Positions 8,372 to 23,804 of a stretch of 64,000 nucleotides of DNA are shown piece by piece. Positions within the stretch are counted from its first letter, which is position 1; each line of letters starts with the position of its first letter. Source of the DNA: Blastococcus sp. HT6-4 (GTDB lineage: Bacteria; Actinomycetota; Actinomycetes; Mycobacteriales; Geodermatophilaceae); the NCBI RefSeq assembly GCF_039679125.1, contig NZ_CP155551.1, forward strand, positions 434,001 to 498,000, written 5' to 3'. The notes beneath the pieces were generated by a model. That model saw nothing but the letters and a program-made list of their open reading frames with translations. It had not been told where the DNA came from and did no database searches. The position numbers and the translations under genes are program-made.

Positions 8372-11253
8372 GTGCTCGCCGTTCTGCTGCTGCACCTGCT
8401 GGCCGCCGTGCTGGCACCGGTGCTCGTGCGGTGGTGGGGGCGGCAGGCGTTCCTCGTGCTCGCGCTCGTGCCGGCGACCGGCTTCGGCTGGGTCCTGACC
8501 CGCCTGCCCACCGTGACCGGGGGCGGCCAGGTCACCGAGACCGTGCCGTGGGTGCCGGCGCTCGACCTGGCCGTCGCCCTGCGGCTGGACGCCCTCGCGC
8601 TGCTGTTCGCGCTGCTGGTCACCGGGGTCGGCGCGCTCGTGCTGCTCTACTGCGCGCGCTACTTCGAGCCCGACGACGAGGGGTCCGGCCGCTTCGCCGG
8701 GCACCTCACCGCCTTCGCCGGCTCCATGCTCGGGCTGGTCCTCGCCGACGACCTGCTCCTGCTCTACGTGTTCTGGGAGCTCACGACCGTCTTCTCGTTC
8801 CTGCTCATCGGCGGCACGGGCACCAAGCTCGCCGCCCGGCGGGCAGCGAGCCAGGCGCTGATCCTCACCACGGCGGGCGGCCTGGCCATGCTGGTCGGGC
8901 TGATCATGATCGGCGAGACCAGCGGCAGCTACCTGCTGTCGGAGGTCGTCGCCGACCCGGGCAGCGGGCCGTTCCTGGTCGCCGGGACGATGCTCGTGCT
9001 CGCCGGGGCGGTCACGAAGTCGGCGATGATCCCGTTCCACTTCTGGCTGCCCGCCGCCATGGAGGCGCCGACCCCGGTCAGCGCCTACCTGCACGCCGCC
9101 GCGATGGTGAAGGCCGGCATCTACCTCGTCGCCCGGTTCGCCCCGGGCTTCGCCGACCTGCCGGGCTGGCGGCCGGTGGTGCTCGGGCTGGGCGTGGCCA
9201 CCATGCTGGTCGGCGGCTACCGGGCGCTGCGGCAGAACGACCTGAAGCTGCTGCTCGCCTTCGGCACGGTCAGCCAGCTCGGCTTCCTCATGGTCCTGGT
9301 GGGTGCGGGGACCAGGGAGCTGGCCGCCGCCGGGCTGGCGATGACGCTGGCGCACGCGCTCTTCAAGTCCACCCTCTTCCTGACCGTCGGCGTCATCGAC
9401 CACGCCACGGGCGTCCGCGACCTGCGCCGGCTCTCCGGGCTCGGCCGCCGGCTGCCGGTGCTGGCGGTCGTCGGCGGCCTGGCCGGGGCCTCCATGGCCG
9501 GGCTGCCCCCGTTGCTCGGCTTCGTCGGCAAGGAGGCGGCGTTCACCGCGCTGTGGGAGGGCGGGCTCCCCGACCGCACCGCCGCCGTGCTGGTGCTGAC
9601 CGGTCTGGTCCTCGGGTCGGCGCTCACCGCCGGCTACACGGCTCGCTTCCTGTGGGGCGCGTTCGCCCGCAAGGGCGGCCTGCCGCACACCGAGCCGGCC
9701 GAGCTGGCCCACCCGCCGGGGCCGCTGTTCCTCGCCGCGCCGGCGGTGCTGGCCCTCACCGGGCTGGTCGCCGGACCGGCCAGCCCGCTGCTCGAGCCGC
9801 TCGTCGCCGGCTACGCCGACCGCATGCCGCTGATCGCCCCCGAGGCGGAGAAGCTGGCGCTCTGGCACGGCGTCCAGCCCGCGCTGGGCCTGTCGGCGCT
9901 CACCCTGCTCGGCGGCGCCGCGCTGTTCGCCGCCCGGCGCCGGGTCTTCCGCCTGCAGCGCCGGCTGGCCGTCGGGGCCTCGGCCGACGAGGGCTACTGG
10001 AACACGATGCAGGCGCTCGACCGCCTCGCCGTGCTCGTCACCGGCACCACGCAGCGCGGGTCGTTGCCGGCCTACCTCGGGACGATCCTGGTGGTCGTGC
10101 TGGCCCTGCCCGGTTCGGTGCTGCTCTTCCAGGCGCCGTGGCCGGGGGAGTGGCGGGCGTGGGACAGCCCGATCCAGGCCCTCGTCGGGGCGGTGGTCGT
10201 CATCGCCGCGGTGCTGGCCCTGCGCATCGACCAGCGGCTGTCGGCGGTGATCGTCGTGGGCGTCTCCGGCTACGGGCTCGCGGTGCTGTTCGCCCTGCAG
10301 GGCGCCCCCGACCTGGCGCTCACCCAGTTCCTGGTGGAGACGCTCACGCTGGTCGTCTTCGTGCTGGTCCTGCGCAAGCTGCCCAAGGACATCACCGAGC
10401 GGCACCGGCCCCGGGAGCGCGCCGTGCGCGGGGCCGTCGCCGTCGCCGTCGGCCTGGTGATGGCCGGTGCCGGGGCGGTCGCCCTCGGGGCCCGCAGCGC
10501 CGAGCCGATCTCCCTCGCCTACCCGGAGGCGGCCTACGTGCTCGGGGGCGGGTCGAACGTCGTCAACGTGACGCTGGTCGACATCCGGGCCTGGGACACC
10601 CTCGGGGAGGTCTCCCTGCTGGTCGTCGCGGCGACCGGCATCGCCAGCCTCGTGTTCCTGCGCCGACGCACCGGGAGCGTCGATCGGCTCGATCCCGTCC
10701 GCCTGGCCCGCCAGGAGAAGCGCTCCCGCCGGGCCCCGCGCCGGCAGTGGCTGGCGGCGTCGGCCGCGCTGGCGCCCGAGCGGCGCTCGGTCGTGCTCGA
10801 GGTGGTCACCCGGATCCTGTTCCACTCGATCGTCGTCTTCTCGGTGTTCCTGCTCTTCAGCGGGCACAACCAGCCCGGTGGCGGCTTCGCCGGCGGCCTG
10901 GTCGCGGGGCTCGCGCTCGTCCTGCGGTACCTCGCCGGCGGCCGCTACGAGCTGGGCGAGGCGGCGCCGGTGGACCCGGGGCTGCTCCTCGGCGTCGGGC
11001 TGCTGCTCGCAGGCGGCACCGGCGTCGCCGGGCTGCTGCTCGGGGCGGAGGTGCTGGAGACGGCGATCCTCGAGCGAACGCTGCCCGTGCTGGGCGACGT
11101 CAAGCTGGTGACCTCGCTCTTCTTCGACATCGGGGTCTACCTGATCGTGGTGGGGCTGGTCCTCGACATCCTCCGCAGCCTGGGCGCCGAACTGGACCGG
11201 CAGGCCGACGAGCACGACCCGATCGACTCCGTTCCCGGCGAGGTGATCCTGCG

Positions 11254-11257
<4 letters not shown>
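8372..11257 (+). CDS. mrpA: Na+/H+ antiporter subunit A with fused MrpB-like C-terminus
   Basis: A 961-residue polytopic membrane protein. The first ~500 residues are the NuoL/ND5-like proton-channel module (LLYVFWELTTVFSFLLIGG with its conserved glutamate; KSAMIPFHFWLPAAMEAPTPVSAYLHAA with conserved Lys and His; LPPLLGFVGKEAAF). A DUF4040-type stretch follows (GAPDLALTQFLVETLTLVVFVLVLRKLP). The C-terminal ~140 residues match MrpB (ILFHSIVVFSVFLLFSGHNQPGGGFAGGL). Length and order match actinobacterial MrpA, where B is fused to A, explaining the absence of a separate mrpB. Start GTG 8372. The last four bases overlap mrpC (ATGA). Role: cation/proton exchange for pH and sodium homeostasis. Confidence 0.93.
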
Positions 11258-11777
<520 letters not shown>

Positions 11778-11781
<4 letters not shown>

Positions 11782-13538
11782 CCGGCGTCCTCGCCCCGCT
11801 CCCCGTCCTGCTGCCGCTGCTGGGCGCCGCGGCCGCGCTGCTGGTCGGTGGGCGGCACCCGCACGTGCAGCGGATGCTGAGCGTGCTCGTGCTCAGCGCG
11901 GTGCTCGCCGTCTCCGTGGCGCTCCTGGTGCTCGCGGACGCCGAGGGTGCGGTGGCGGTGTCGCTGGGCGGCTGGCCGGTGCCGCTGGGCATCGTGCTGG
12001 TCGTCGACCGGCTGTCGGCGCTGATGATCGTGGTGGCGGCGACGGTGGCGCTCGGGGTGCTGGTCTTCGCCGTGGGGCAGGGCGCGGCCGACGGCGACGA
12101 GGAGACGCCGATCTCGATCTTCCACCCGACGTTCCTCGTGCTCATCGCCGGCGTGGCCAACGCCTTCCTGGCCGGCGACCTGTTCAACCTCTACGTCGGC
12201 TTCGAGATCCTGCTGACCGCCAGCTACGTGCTGCTGACCCTCGGCGGCTCGGCCGCCCGGATCCGTGCCGGGATCACCTACATCGTGGTCAGCCTGCTCA
12301 GCTCGCTGCTGTTCCTGGCGGCGATCGCGCTGGTCTACGCCTCGACCGGAACGGTCAACATGGCCCAGCTGGCCGGCCGGCTGGCGACGCTGCCGGAGGG
12401 CACGCAGCTGCTCCTGCAGTCGATGCTGCTGATCGCCTTCGCCATCAAGGCGGCGGTCTTCCCCCTGTCGGCCTGGCTGCCCGACAGCTACCCGACGGCG
12501 CCGGCACCGGTGACGGCGGTGTTCGCCGGCCTGCTCACCAAGGTCGGCGTCTACGCGATCATCCGCACCCAGACCCTGCTGTTCCCCGGCGGCGGGCTGG
12601 ACCGGGTGCTGATGTGGGCATCGCTGGCGACGATGCTGATCGGCATCCTGGGCGCGGTGGCGCAGACCGACATCCGGCGGATCCTCTCGTTCACGCTGGT
12701 CAGCCACATCGGCTACATGATCTTCGGCATCTCCCTGGCCTCGGAGGCGGGCCTGGCCGGCGCGGTCTTCTACGTCGTCCACCACATCGCCATCCAGACG
12801 ACGCTGTTCCTCGTCGCCGGGCTGATCGAGCGGCAGGGCGGCTCGACGTCCGTCGACCGCCTCGGTGGGCTGGCCACCGCGTCCCCGCTGCTCGCGGTGC
12901 TCTTCTTCGTGCCGGCGATGAACCTGGCCGGCATCCCGCCGTTCTCCGGGTTCATCGGCAAGCTGGGGCTGCTCCAGGCCGGGATCGCCGACGGCCGCGG
13001 GCTGCCGGTCGTCGTGGTAGGAGCCGGGGTGGTGGCCAGCCTGCTCACCCTGCTGGCCATCTCCCGGGTCTGGACCCGTGCCTTCTGGCGGCCGCCGGCC
13101 CAGCCGCCCGCGGCCGACACCGACGCCGCGGCCGCGGCCGACGCGGGGCCGGAGCTCGCCCCCGCTCCGGTGCCCGGCCCCCTCGACGAGCACCAGCCCG
13201 TCGGCGAGAAGGAGACCGCTGCGGACGACGACGCCGCCTCCCTGCTGACCGGCACCCCCCGGCGGGTGGCGGCGCGCGCGGCGTGGGCCCGGCACACCGC
13301 GGTGGCGACCGCCGCCACCCCGGCCACCGACGGCTTCGGCGGGGACCCGGAAGGGACGGCGTCCGCACGGCCGCTGCCCCGGGTGATGCTCGCGGCGACG
13401 ACGGCGATGGTGGCGGTGACCGTCGGGCTCACCGCGATCGCCGGGCCCCTCTACGGCGTCGCCGAGCGCGCGGCGGAGGACCTCCGCGAGCGGAACCCCT
13501 ACGTGGACTCCGTCTTCGGCGGGGAGGACGTGCCGTGA
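11778..13538 (+). CDS. mrpD: Na+/H+ antiporter subunit D (NuoM/N-like) with hydrophilic insertion
   Basis: 586 residues. The ND-type channel core contains GFEILLTASYVLLTLGG (glutamate near residue 143), FAIKAAVFPLSAWLPDSYPTAP (lysine near 224) and FYVVHHIAIQTTLFLVAGL. Family members are usually about 490-520 residues. The excess is a ~94-residue Ala/Pro/Asp-rich stretch (about residues 439-532) placed after RVWTRAFWRPP and before the final membrane helix (LPRVMLAATTAMVAVTVGLTAI). GTG start at 11778 overlaps the mrpC stop. Together with MrpA this is one of the two proton-path subunits of the complex. Confidence 0.92.
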
Positions 13539-14122
13539 GCGACGAGCCGTCGGGCATCGCTCACCAGTTGCGGCACCAGCTGCCGCTGCTGGTCTGGCTG
13601 GTGCTCGTCTGGAATTTCCTGTGGGGCACGTGGTCGTGGGCCAACCTGCTCGGCGGGATCGCCGTCGCCCTGCTGGTGACCGTGCTGCTGCCGCTCCCAC
13701 CGGTCGTCGGCGGCACCCGGGTGCGCCCGCTGGCCTTCCTGCGCTTCCTCGGCTACTTCCTCGTCGACCTGGTCACCTCGGGGGCGGAGGTCGCGTGGCA
13801 GACCGTCCGGCCGCGCGGGATCGGCCACAGCGCCATCATCCGGGTGCAGCTGCGCACCGACTCCGACCTGCTGCTGACGATCCTGGCCGAGTCGCTCACC
13901 CTGGTGCCCGGGTCGATGGTGATCGACATGGACCGCGAACGGCGGACCCTGGCGGTGCACGTCCTGCACGTGGAGGACGAGGAGGACGTGGCACGGCAGC
14001 GGGAGTCGGTCCTGGCCCAGGAGGAGCGGGTGGTCCGGGCCTTCGGGTCCGCGACCGAGATCGCCGCGCTCGGGCTGCCGCCGGGTGAGCGGATCCAGGG
14101 CGCGGGGAGGCTGACGCCGTGA
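13535..14122 (+). CDS. mrpE: Na+/H+ antiporter subunit E
   Basis: 195 residues. Two or three N-terminal membrane helices (LPLLVWLVLVWNFLWGTW, LLGGIAVALLVTVLLPLPP, RFLGYFLVDLVTSGAEVAW) are followed by the MrpE cytoplasmic domain, with the family's TILAESLTLVPGSMVIDMD motif and a conserved HVLHVEDEEDV-type segment. GTG start at 13535 overlaps the mrpD stop by four bases, and its stop overlaps mrpF. MrpE is needed for assembly and normal activity of Mrp complexes; it has no catalytic motif of its own. Confidence 0.92.
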   Translation: MSDEPSGIAHQLRHQLPLLVWLVLVWNFLWGTWSWANLLGGIAVALLVTVLLPLPPVVGGTRVRPLAFLRFLGYFLVDLVTSGAEVAWQTVRPRGIGHSAIIRVQLRTDSDLLLTILAESLTLVPGSMVIDMDRERRTLAVHVLHVEDEEDVARQRESVLAQEERVVRAFGSATEIAALGLPPGERIQGAGRLTP

Positions 14123-14433
14123 CCGTCGTCTACTGGCTGGCCTACGGGATGCTGGGCGTCGGGGCGCTGCTCGCGCTGGTCCGGCTCGCCCGTGGCCCGT
14201 CGCTGCTGGACCGGGTGGTGGCCACCGACACGCTGCTGGTGATCATCGCGGCGGGGCTGGCCGTGCACGCGGCGCTGGAGCGGGACCCGACCGTCGTCCC
14301 CGTGCTGGTCGTGGTGTCGCTGCTGGCGTTCGTGGGCTCGGTGTCGGTGGCGCGCTACATCGGCGGCATGATGCTGCGCTCGCCGGAGGAGGACGAGCCG
14401 GCGGACCGGCCGGCGGGGGAGGTGACGGGGTGA
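14119..14433 (+). CDS. mrpF: Na+/H+ antiporter subunit F
   Basis: 104 residues with three membrane helices. The family signature RLARGPSLLDRVVATDTLLVI includes the conserved Arg-Gly-Pro and Asp positions; a short acidic tail follows. The GTG at 14119 overlaps the mrpE stop and its own stop overlaps mrpG by four bases. Small size and position match MrpF/MnhF in all known mrp operons. Confidence 0.92.
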   Translation: MTVVYWLAYGMLGVGALLALVRLARGPSLLDRVVATDTLLVIIAAGLAVHAALERDPTVVPVLVVVSLLAFVGSVSVARYIGGMMLRSPEEDEPADRPAGEVTG

Positions 14434-14885
14434 ACGACCTCTCCACCGCCGGTGACGTCGTCGCCGTCGCGCTGCTGCTGATCGGGTCGTTCCTGTGCCT
14501 CACCGCGGGCCTCGGGCTGCTGCGGTTCCCCGACGTCCTGACCCGGATGCACGCCGGGACCAAGCCGCAGGTCCTGGGCTTCCTGCTGGTCATGCTCGGC
14601 GGAGCCATCCGGCTGCAGGGCTGGTCGACGACCTGGATGCTGCTGCTGGTCGCGGTGTTCCAGATGCTCACCGCGCCGGTGAGCGCCCACATGATCAGCC
14701 GGGTGGCCTACCGGCGGCGGCACGTCCGGCGGGACCTGCTCCTGGTCGACGACCTGCGCAGCGGCGAGTCGCGGGACAGCGTGTACCGCGGGGACGAACC
14801 GGCCGACGCCCCGCCGGAGCAGCCGGGGCGGGCCCTGGCGGAGAGCCGCCGGGAGGACGAGGCCGACCGGGAGGCACCCGGCTGA
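14430..14885 (+). CDS. mrpG: Na+/H+ antiporter subunit G
   Basis: 151 residues. The N-terminal three helices carry the MrpG signature (GLLRFPDVLTRMHAGTKPQVLGFLLVMLG), followed by LTAPVSAHMISRVAYRR. A ~50-residue acidic/basic tail (LRSGESRDSVYRGDEPADAPPEQ) extends beyond the usual ~110-residue length. GTG start overlaps the mrpF stop. It is the last gene of the operon and converges on leuA with only 16 bp between the two stops, with no obvious terminator hairpin in that gap. Confidence 0.92.
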   Translation: MNDLSTAGDVVAVALLLIGSFLCLTAGLGLLRFPDVLTRMHAGTKPQVLGFLLVMLGGAIRLQGWSTTWMLLLVAVFQMLTAPVSAHMISRVAYRRRHVRRDLLLVDDLRSGESRDSVYRGDEPADAPPEQPGRALAESRREDEADREAPG

Positions 14886-14901
14886 CCTCGCCCCCGGCGG
14901 C

Positions 14902-17670
<2,769 letters not shown>

Positions 17671-17719
17671 GGCGGAGAAAATGGTGGGCGCTGGCCACGG
17701 TGCTGCCGGATGCCCGATG

Positions 17720-19312
17720 TCAGAACCGCTTGGCCAGGCGCATGCGCAGCGGCCGGCCGTCGGGGTCGACGACCAACCGGTAGAGCGGCGTCGCCCAGAG
17801 CTTGGTGAGCAGCGGCAGCGGATCGGCGCGGTGCGGGCGGAGGCGGCCCGGTGGCCGTGGGCCCCGCCGCCCGCCGAGGTGCCAGCCGTCGAGCGCGGCG
17901 GCGCGGGCCTCGAGCGTGGCCACGAAGTCCGCCGGGTCCAGCACGAGGTCGTCGCGGCTGCCGTCGTCCGGGAGGTCCAGGTGCTCGCGGGCGAGCCGCA
18001 GCCGCAGGTCGCGGGCGAAGGTGCGGGCGCCGTCGCCGGTACCCGCCGGGTCGTGCGGCTCACGGAGGTCCCGGGTGGTGTCGACGACCGCCGCTGACAG
18101 CTCGCTGTCGTGGGTCCACGAGCGCCGGTTGAAGTTGTCGCTGCCGACCGCGGCCCAGGTGTCGTCGATGACGCAGACCTTGGCGTGCACGTACACCGGC
18201 ATGCCGGCGGGATTCTCCACGTCGAACACGTGCACCCGGCCCGGCCCGGCCTCCCTGCACCGCTGGATCGCCTGCCGGTGACCGATGTACTGCGGCACCT
18301 CCGAGAACCGGCCCTCGTGGTCCGGCGCGCGCGGGACGACCACGACCAGGTGCAGGTCGGGCGAGTCGGTGAGCGCGTCGCAGAACAGCCGGGCGACGTC
18401 GGCCGACCACAGGTACTGGTCCTCGATGTAGACCAGCCGCCGGGCCCGCTTCACGGCCTTGCGGTAGCCGCGGGCGACCGAGCGCTCGCCGTCCGGGGCG
18501 AACCGGTAGGACGCGCGGATGGTCGGATAGGTGCGGAGCGGCTGCACCAGGTGCGGGCCGCAGGGTGGTGGCGGCGGGAGCGGATCCGGCAGCTTCTCGG
18601 GCTGCAGCCGGGCGCTCTTCAGCTTGCCGCGCACCCAGGCGATCGGGTTGTGGGCCAGCGGGCTCGTGGGATCGTTCCAGCGCTCCCGGAAGACGGTCTC
18701 GATCGCCGCCACCGCGGGCCCCCGGATCTGCAGCTGGACGTCGTGCCAGGCGGGCCGGTCTCCGTACACGCTGGCCATGGGCACCGGCTGCGGATCGCCG
18801 GCGTGGTCGGAATCGTCCCGCCGGCCGTGGCACAGGTCGATGCCGCCGACGAACGCGACGTCGCGGCTGGGGTCGAGCGGGTGTCGGGCGACCACGAACT
18901 TCTGGTGGTGCGACCCCATCCAGCGCACGCGCTGGTCGAGGACCACCCGCCCGCCGGAGTTCTCGACCTCGCGGTCCATCGCGCGGTTCTGCTCCTTGCT
19001 GAACTGCATCCGGTCCATGTGCGAGCGCCACACCAGCCCGCGGACGCACACCCCGCGATCCAGTGCCCGGGCGAAGAGCTCGGCGACGGTGGGGCCACCG
19101 TCGCGGAGCCGTTCGTCGGGGTCGCCGCGCCAGTCGGTGAAGTACAGGTGGTCGCCGGCGCCCATCCCTTCCACCACGTCGACCAGGCGATCGAAGTAGG
19201 CGGAGCCGTGGACCAGCGGTTCGGCGAGGTTCCCCGCGGTCCAGGCGGACAGGTCCGACGCGGGGTTGCCGCGTTCCTCGGGAGTCAGCAGCCAGTCCGA
19301 CGGATCGTCCAT
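17720..19312 (-). CDS. phospholipase D-like protein with two HKD-type motifs
   Basis: 530 residues, cytoplasmic by appearance (no signal peptide). Two PLD half-sites: the first is [13 protein letters not shown] with [12 protein letters not shown], the second [25 protein letters not shown]. The second has the full H-x-K-x4-D spacing; in the first, the residue at the Asp position is Arg, so that motif is atypical. PLD-superfamily proteins transfer phosphatidyl groups or cleave phosphodiesters through a covalent phosphohistidine. The substrate is not predictable; membrane lipid processing is the usual guess for bacterial members this size. Single gene on the minus strand, divergent from lysC across 75 bp. 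Confidence 0.82.
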   Translation of the reverse strand: MDDPSDWLLTPEERGNPASDLSAWTAGNLAEPLVHGSAYFDRLVDVVEGMGAGDHLYFTDWRGDPDERLRDGGPTVAELFARALDRGVCVRGLVWRSHMDRMQFSKEQNRAMDREVENSGGRVVLDQRVRWMGSHHQKFVVARHPLDPSRDVAFVGGIDLCHGRRDDSDHAGDPQPVPMASVYGDRPAWHDVQLQIRGPAVAAIETVFRERWNDPTSPLAHNPIAWVRGKLKSARLQPEKLPDPLPPPPPCGPHLVQPLRTYPTIRASYRFAPDGERSVARGYRKAVKRARRLVYIEDQYLWSADVARLFCDALTDSPDLHLVVVVPRAPDHEGRFSEVPQYIGHRQAIQRCREAGPGRVHVFDVENPAGMPVYVHAKVCVIDDTWAAVGSDNFNRRSWTHDSELSAAVVDTTRDLREPHDPAGTGDGARTFARDLRLRLAREHLDLPDDGSRDDLVLDPADFVATLEARAAALDGWHLGGRRGPRPPGRLRPHRADPLPLLTKLWATPLYRLVVDPDGRPLRMRLAKRF

Positions 19313-19373
19313 CCGATGATCTCAACCTGCGGGAACCGGCGGATGCAACCGCCGGTCCCGCGCGCGACGTCGG

Positions 19374-19379
19374 TAGCCT
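19374..19379 (+). promoter_or_regulatory. leaderless -10 element of lysC
   Basis: TAGCCT ends 8 nt before the lysC GTG; no Shine-Dalgarno sequence precedes the start. Confidence 0.5.
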
Positions 19380-19387
19380 GTGGACCC

Positions 19388-21699
<2,312 letters not shown>

Positions 21700-21710
21700 C
21701 CCTCCCGGTC

Positions 21711-21751
21711 ACACCGCGGCCACGAGCCGTCCAAGCCTGAGCTGAGCCGCG
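21711..21751 (+). repeat. divergent copy of a 44-bp downstream repeat
   Basis: Starts ACACCGCGGCC and ends CTGAGCCGCG; it aligns along its length to the two nearly identical 44-bp copies at 31560-31603 and 31645-31688. All three lie directly after plus-strand genes. Confidence 0.6.
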
Positions 21752-21800
21752 GGGTGATCCCGATCGGGAGGCCTCCGGCCCCCGCGATCGGAATCACCCC
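21751..21800. terminator. hairpin between convergent asd and peptidase genes
   Basis: Imperfect inverted repeat of about 16 bp: GGGGTGATCCCGATCG at 21751-21766 pairs with CGATCGGAATCACCCC at 21785-21800 apart from one mismatch. Confidence 0.6.
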
Positions 21801-21810
21801 TCGGGACGGG

Positions 21811-23604
21811 TCACGGCTTCACGTGCCGTAGCGCGAAGGCCAGGGCGACCTCGACCTGCCGGATGGTCTCCTCGATCACCAGCGAACCGTGCCCGGCGTC
21901 GAACCGGTACACCTCGTGCGGCTTGCCCAGCCGCTCCAGCTCCCCCAGGTAGTTGTCGATCTGCCGGATCGGGCAGCGCGGGTCGTTCGCGCCGGCCACC
22001 ACCAGCACCGGTGCGGCGACGGCGTCGACGTAGGTGATGGGCGAGGAGCGCACGTAGACGTCGCGCACCTCGTCCGGCGACCCGCCGAACAGCGCGCGGT
22101 CGTAGGCCCGCAGGCCCTCCATCTCGTCCTCGTACGCCGCCAGGTAGTCCGCCACCGGCACCTCGGCGATGCCGGCCGCCCAGCGCTCCGGCTGGGTGCC
22201 CAGCCCCAGCAGGGTGAGGAACCCGCCCCACGAGCCGCCGGAGAGGATCGCGCGCTGCGGGTCCACGACCCCCTCGGCGACCAGCGCGTCGTAGACCGCG
22301 CCGACGTCCTCGAGCTCGGTCAGCCCGGGCCGGCCGGTGAGCGCGTCGCGCCAGGCCGAGCCGTAACCCGTGGAGCCCCGGTAGTTCACGTGCACGACGG
22401 CGTAGCCGGCGTCGACGTAGGCCGCGCGGCGGGCGCGGTAGGAGTCGTCGTCGGCGGCCTCCGGGCCACCGTGCACGAGGAACGCCGTGGCGTACGGCCC
22501 CGGCCCGGCCGGGCGGACCAGCAGCGCGTGGACGTCGCCGCCCGGGCCGGGCACCCACCGGTCCTCGACCGGGTAGGCCGCCGGGGGCTCCTCGTCGCTC
22601 ACCGAGAGCACCACGGGGCCGTCGGCGCGGCGGATGACCGGGGGCTTCTCGGCGTTGGACCAGGCCAGCTCCACCGTGCCGTCGGGCCGGGCGGTGGCGC
22701 CGCGGACCACTCCCGGTGGGGTGTCGAGCTGCTCCAGCGCGCCGGTGGCGAGGTCGTAGCGGTACAGCTCGGTACGTGCGGCGTGGTCGTGGCCGACCAG
22801 CAGCGCCGACCCGTCGGGGTACCAGCCGGCGGTGACGTCCCCGGGCAGGTCCAGCAGGATCTCGGTCTCGGTGTCGGCGGCGACGTCCCAGATCAGCAGC
22901 TCGTCCCGGCCGCGTCGTTCGTGGCCCACGAGCAGGCGCCGGTCGTCGCGGTGCGGGCCGAACTCCAGGGCGTGCAGGGCCCGTCCCTCGCCGTCCCACT
23001 TCTCCGCGACGACGGCGTCGTGGTCGGTCCGCAGGACCCGCAGCGCCGGGTAGCGCGGGTCGCCGTGCTCGGAGTGCGAGACGACGAGCAGCTCGTCGTC
23101 GCGGCTGAGCGCGTCGACCGACGCCGGGTCGGGGTGCCGGTAGACGACCCGCGGCGTACCGCCCGACGGCGCCAGCCACAGCTCGCTGCCCTCGTCGGTG
23201 CTGCGCCCGATCGCGACCAGCGAGCGGCCCACCTCCAGGCCCGCCGGGTAGGCGGGGCCCACCTCGGCCACGGCGACGGCGTCCTCCCCGCCGGCGAAGG
23301 GCTGGGTCATCCACACGCCGAACTCGTCGCCGTCGTCGTCGGCGAACCACCAGATGGTCTCGCCGTCGGGGCTCAGCGTGCCGGCGAGCGTGCCGTTGGC
23401 GCGGTCGGTCACCTGCCGGTGGGTGCCGGCCTCGCGGTCCCAGGCGTACTGCTCGACGACGCCGCTGACGTCGGAGGAGTAGAGGTTGCGGTGCGGGGCC
23501 TCCTCGGCCCAGTCCGGGAGCGAGACGCGGGGGGCGCGGAAGCGGGCCTGCCAGCGGGCGGTGACCTCGGGGGGAAGGGTGGGGGTGGTCTGCTCGGCGC
23601 TCAC
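21811..23604 (-). CDS. S9 family prolyl-oligopeptidase-like serine peptidase
   Basis: 597 residues. Residues ~40-340 are WD-like/propeller repeats (LSPDGETIWWFADDDGDEFG, WYPDGSALLVGHDHA); residues ~345-597 form the alpha/beta hydrolase. Catalytic triad by motif: Ser458 in SGGSWGG, Asp541 in AGANDPRCP, His572 in DAGHGS. An oxyanion-type HGGPE lies near residue 380 and NYRGSTGYG near 410, both usual for acylaminoacyl peptidases. GTG 23604 is the most economical start before the tRNA region. It is monocistronic and convergent with asd. Likely cytoplasmic, as no signal peptide is visible; physiological substrate unknown. Confidence 0.85.
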   Translation of the reverse strand: MSAEQTTPTLPPEVTARWQARFRAPRVSLPDWAEEAPHRNLYSSDVSGVVEQYAWDREAGTHRQVTDRANGTLAGTLSPDGETIWWFADDDGDEFGVWMTQPFAGGEDAVAVAEVGPAYPAGLEVGRSLVAIGRSTDEGSELWLAPSGGTPRVVYRHPDPASVDALSRDDELLVVSHSEHGDPRYPALRVLRTDHDAVVAEKWDGEGRALHALEFGPHRDDRRLLVGHERRGRDELLIWDVAADTETEILLDLPGDVTAGWYPDGSALLVGHDHAARTELYRYDLATGALEQLDTPPGVVRGATARPDGTVELAWSNAEKPPVIRRADGPVVLSVSDEEPPAAYPVEDRWVPGPGGDVHALLVRPAGPGPYATAFLVHGGPEAADDDSYRARRAAYVDAGYAVVHVNYRGSTGYGSAWRDALTGRPGLTELEDVGAVYDALVAEGVVDPQRAILSGGSWGGFLTLLGLGTQPERWAAGIAEVPVADYLAAYEDEMEGLRAYDRALFGGSPDEVRDVYVRSSPITYVDAVAAPVLVVAGANDPRCPIRQIDNYLGELERLGKPHEVYRFDAGHGSLVIEETIRQVEVALAFALRHVKP

Positions 23605-23634
23605 GTGCCCATCCTCGCAGCGTCCCCGGAACGA

Positions 23635-23664
23635 CTCAGGGGCCGCCGGTCGGCGGCCCCTGAG
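23635..23664 (-). terminator. terminator of tRNA-Pro
   Basis: Perfect 13-bp stem (23635-23647 with 23652-23664) and a 4-nt loop, 7 bp downstream of the tRNA 3' end on the minus strand. Confidence 0.7.
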
Positions 23665-23671
23665 CAGAGGG

Positions 23672-23745
23672 TCGGGGTGACAGGATTTGAACCTGCGGCC
23701 TCGTCGTCCCGAACGACGCGCGCTACCAAGCTGCGCCACACCCCG
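23672..23745 (-). tRNA. tRNA-Pro (anticodon CGG)
   Basis: Minus-strand cloverleaf of 74 nt: acceptor CGGGGTG/CACCCCG, D-arm GCGC..GCGC with AGCTTGGTA loop, anticodon stem CGTCG/CGACG around loop TTCGGGA (anticodon CGG), T-arm GCAGG-TTCAAAT-CCTGT. Discriminator A; CCA is not encoded. It reads CCG, a preferred proline codon in this GC-rich genome. Confidence 0.95.
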
Positions 23746-23804
23746 AGGTGCGTCGAGAAGTCTAGCGCGAGACCCCGCGGGGTCCGGCGGCGGGGGACCG
23801 GTGC

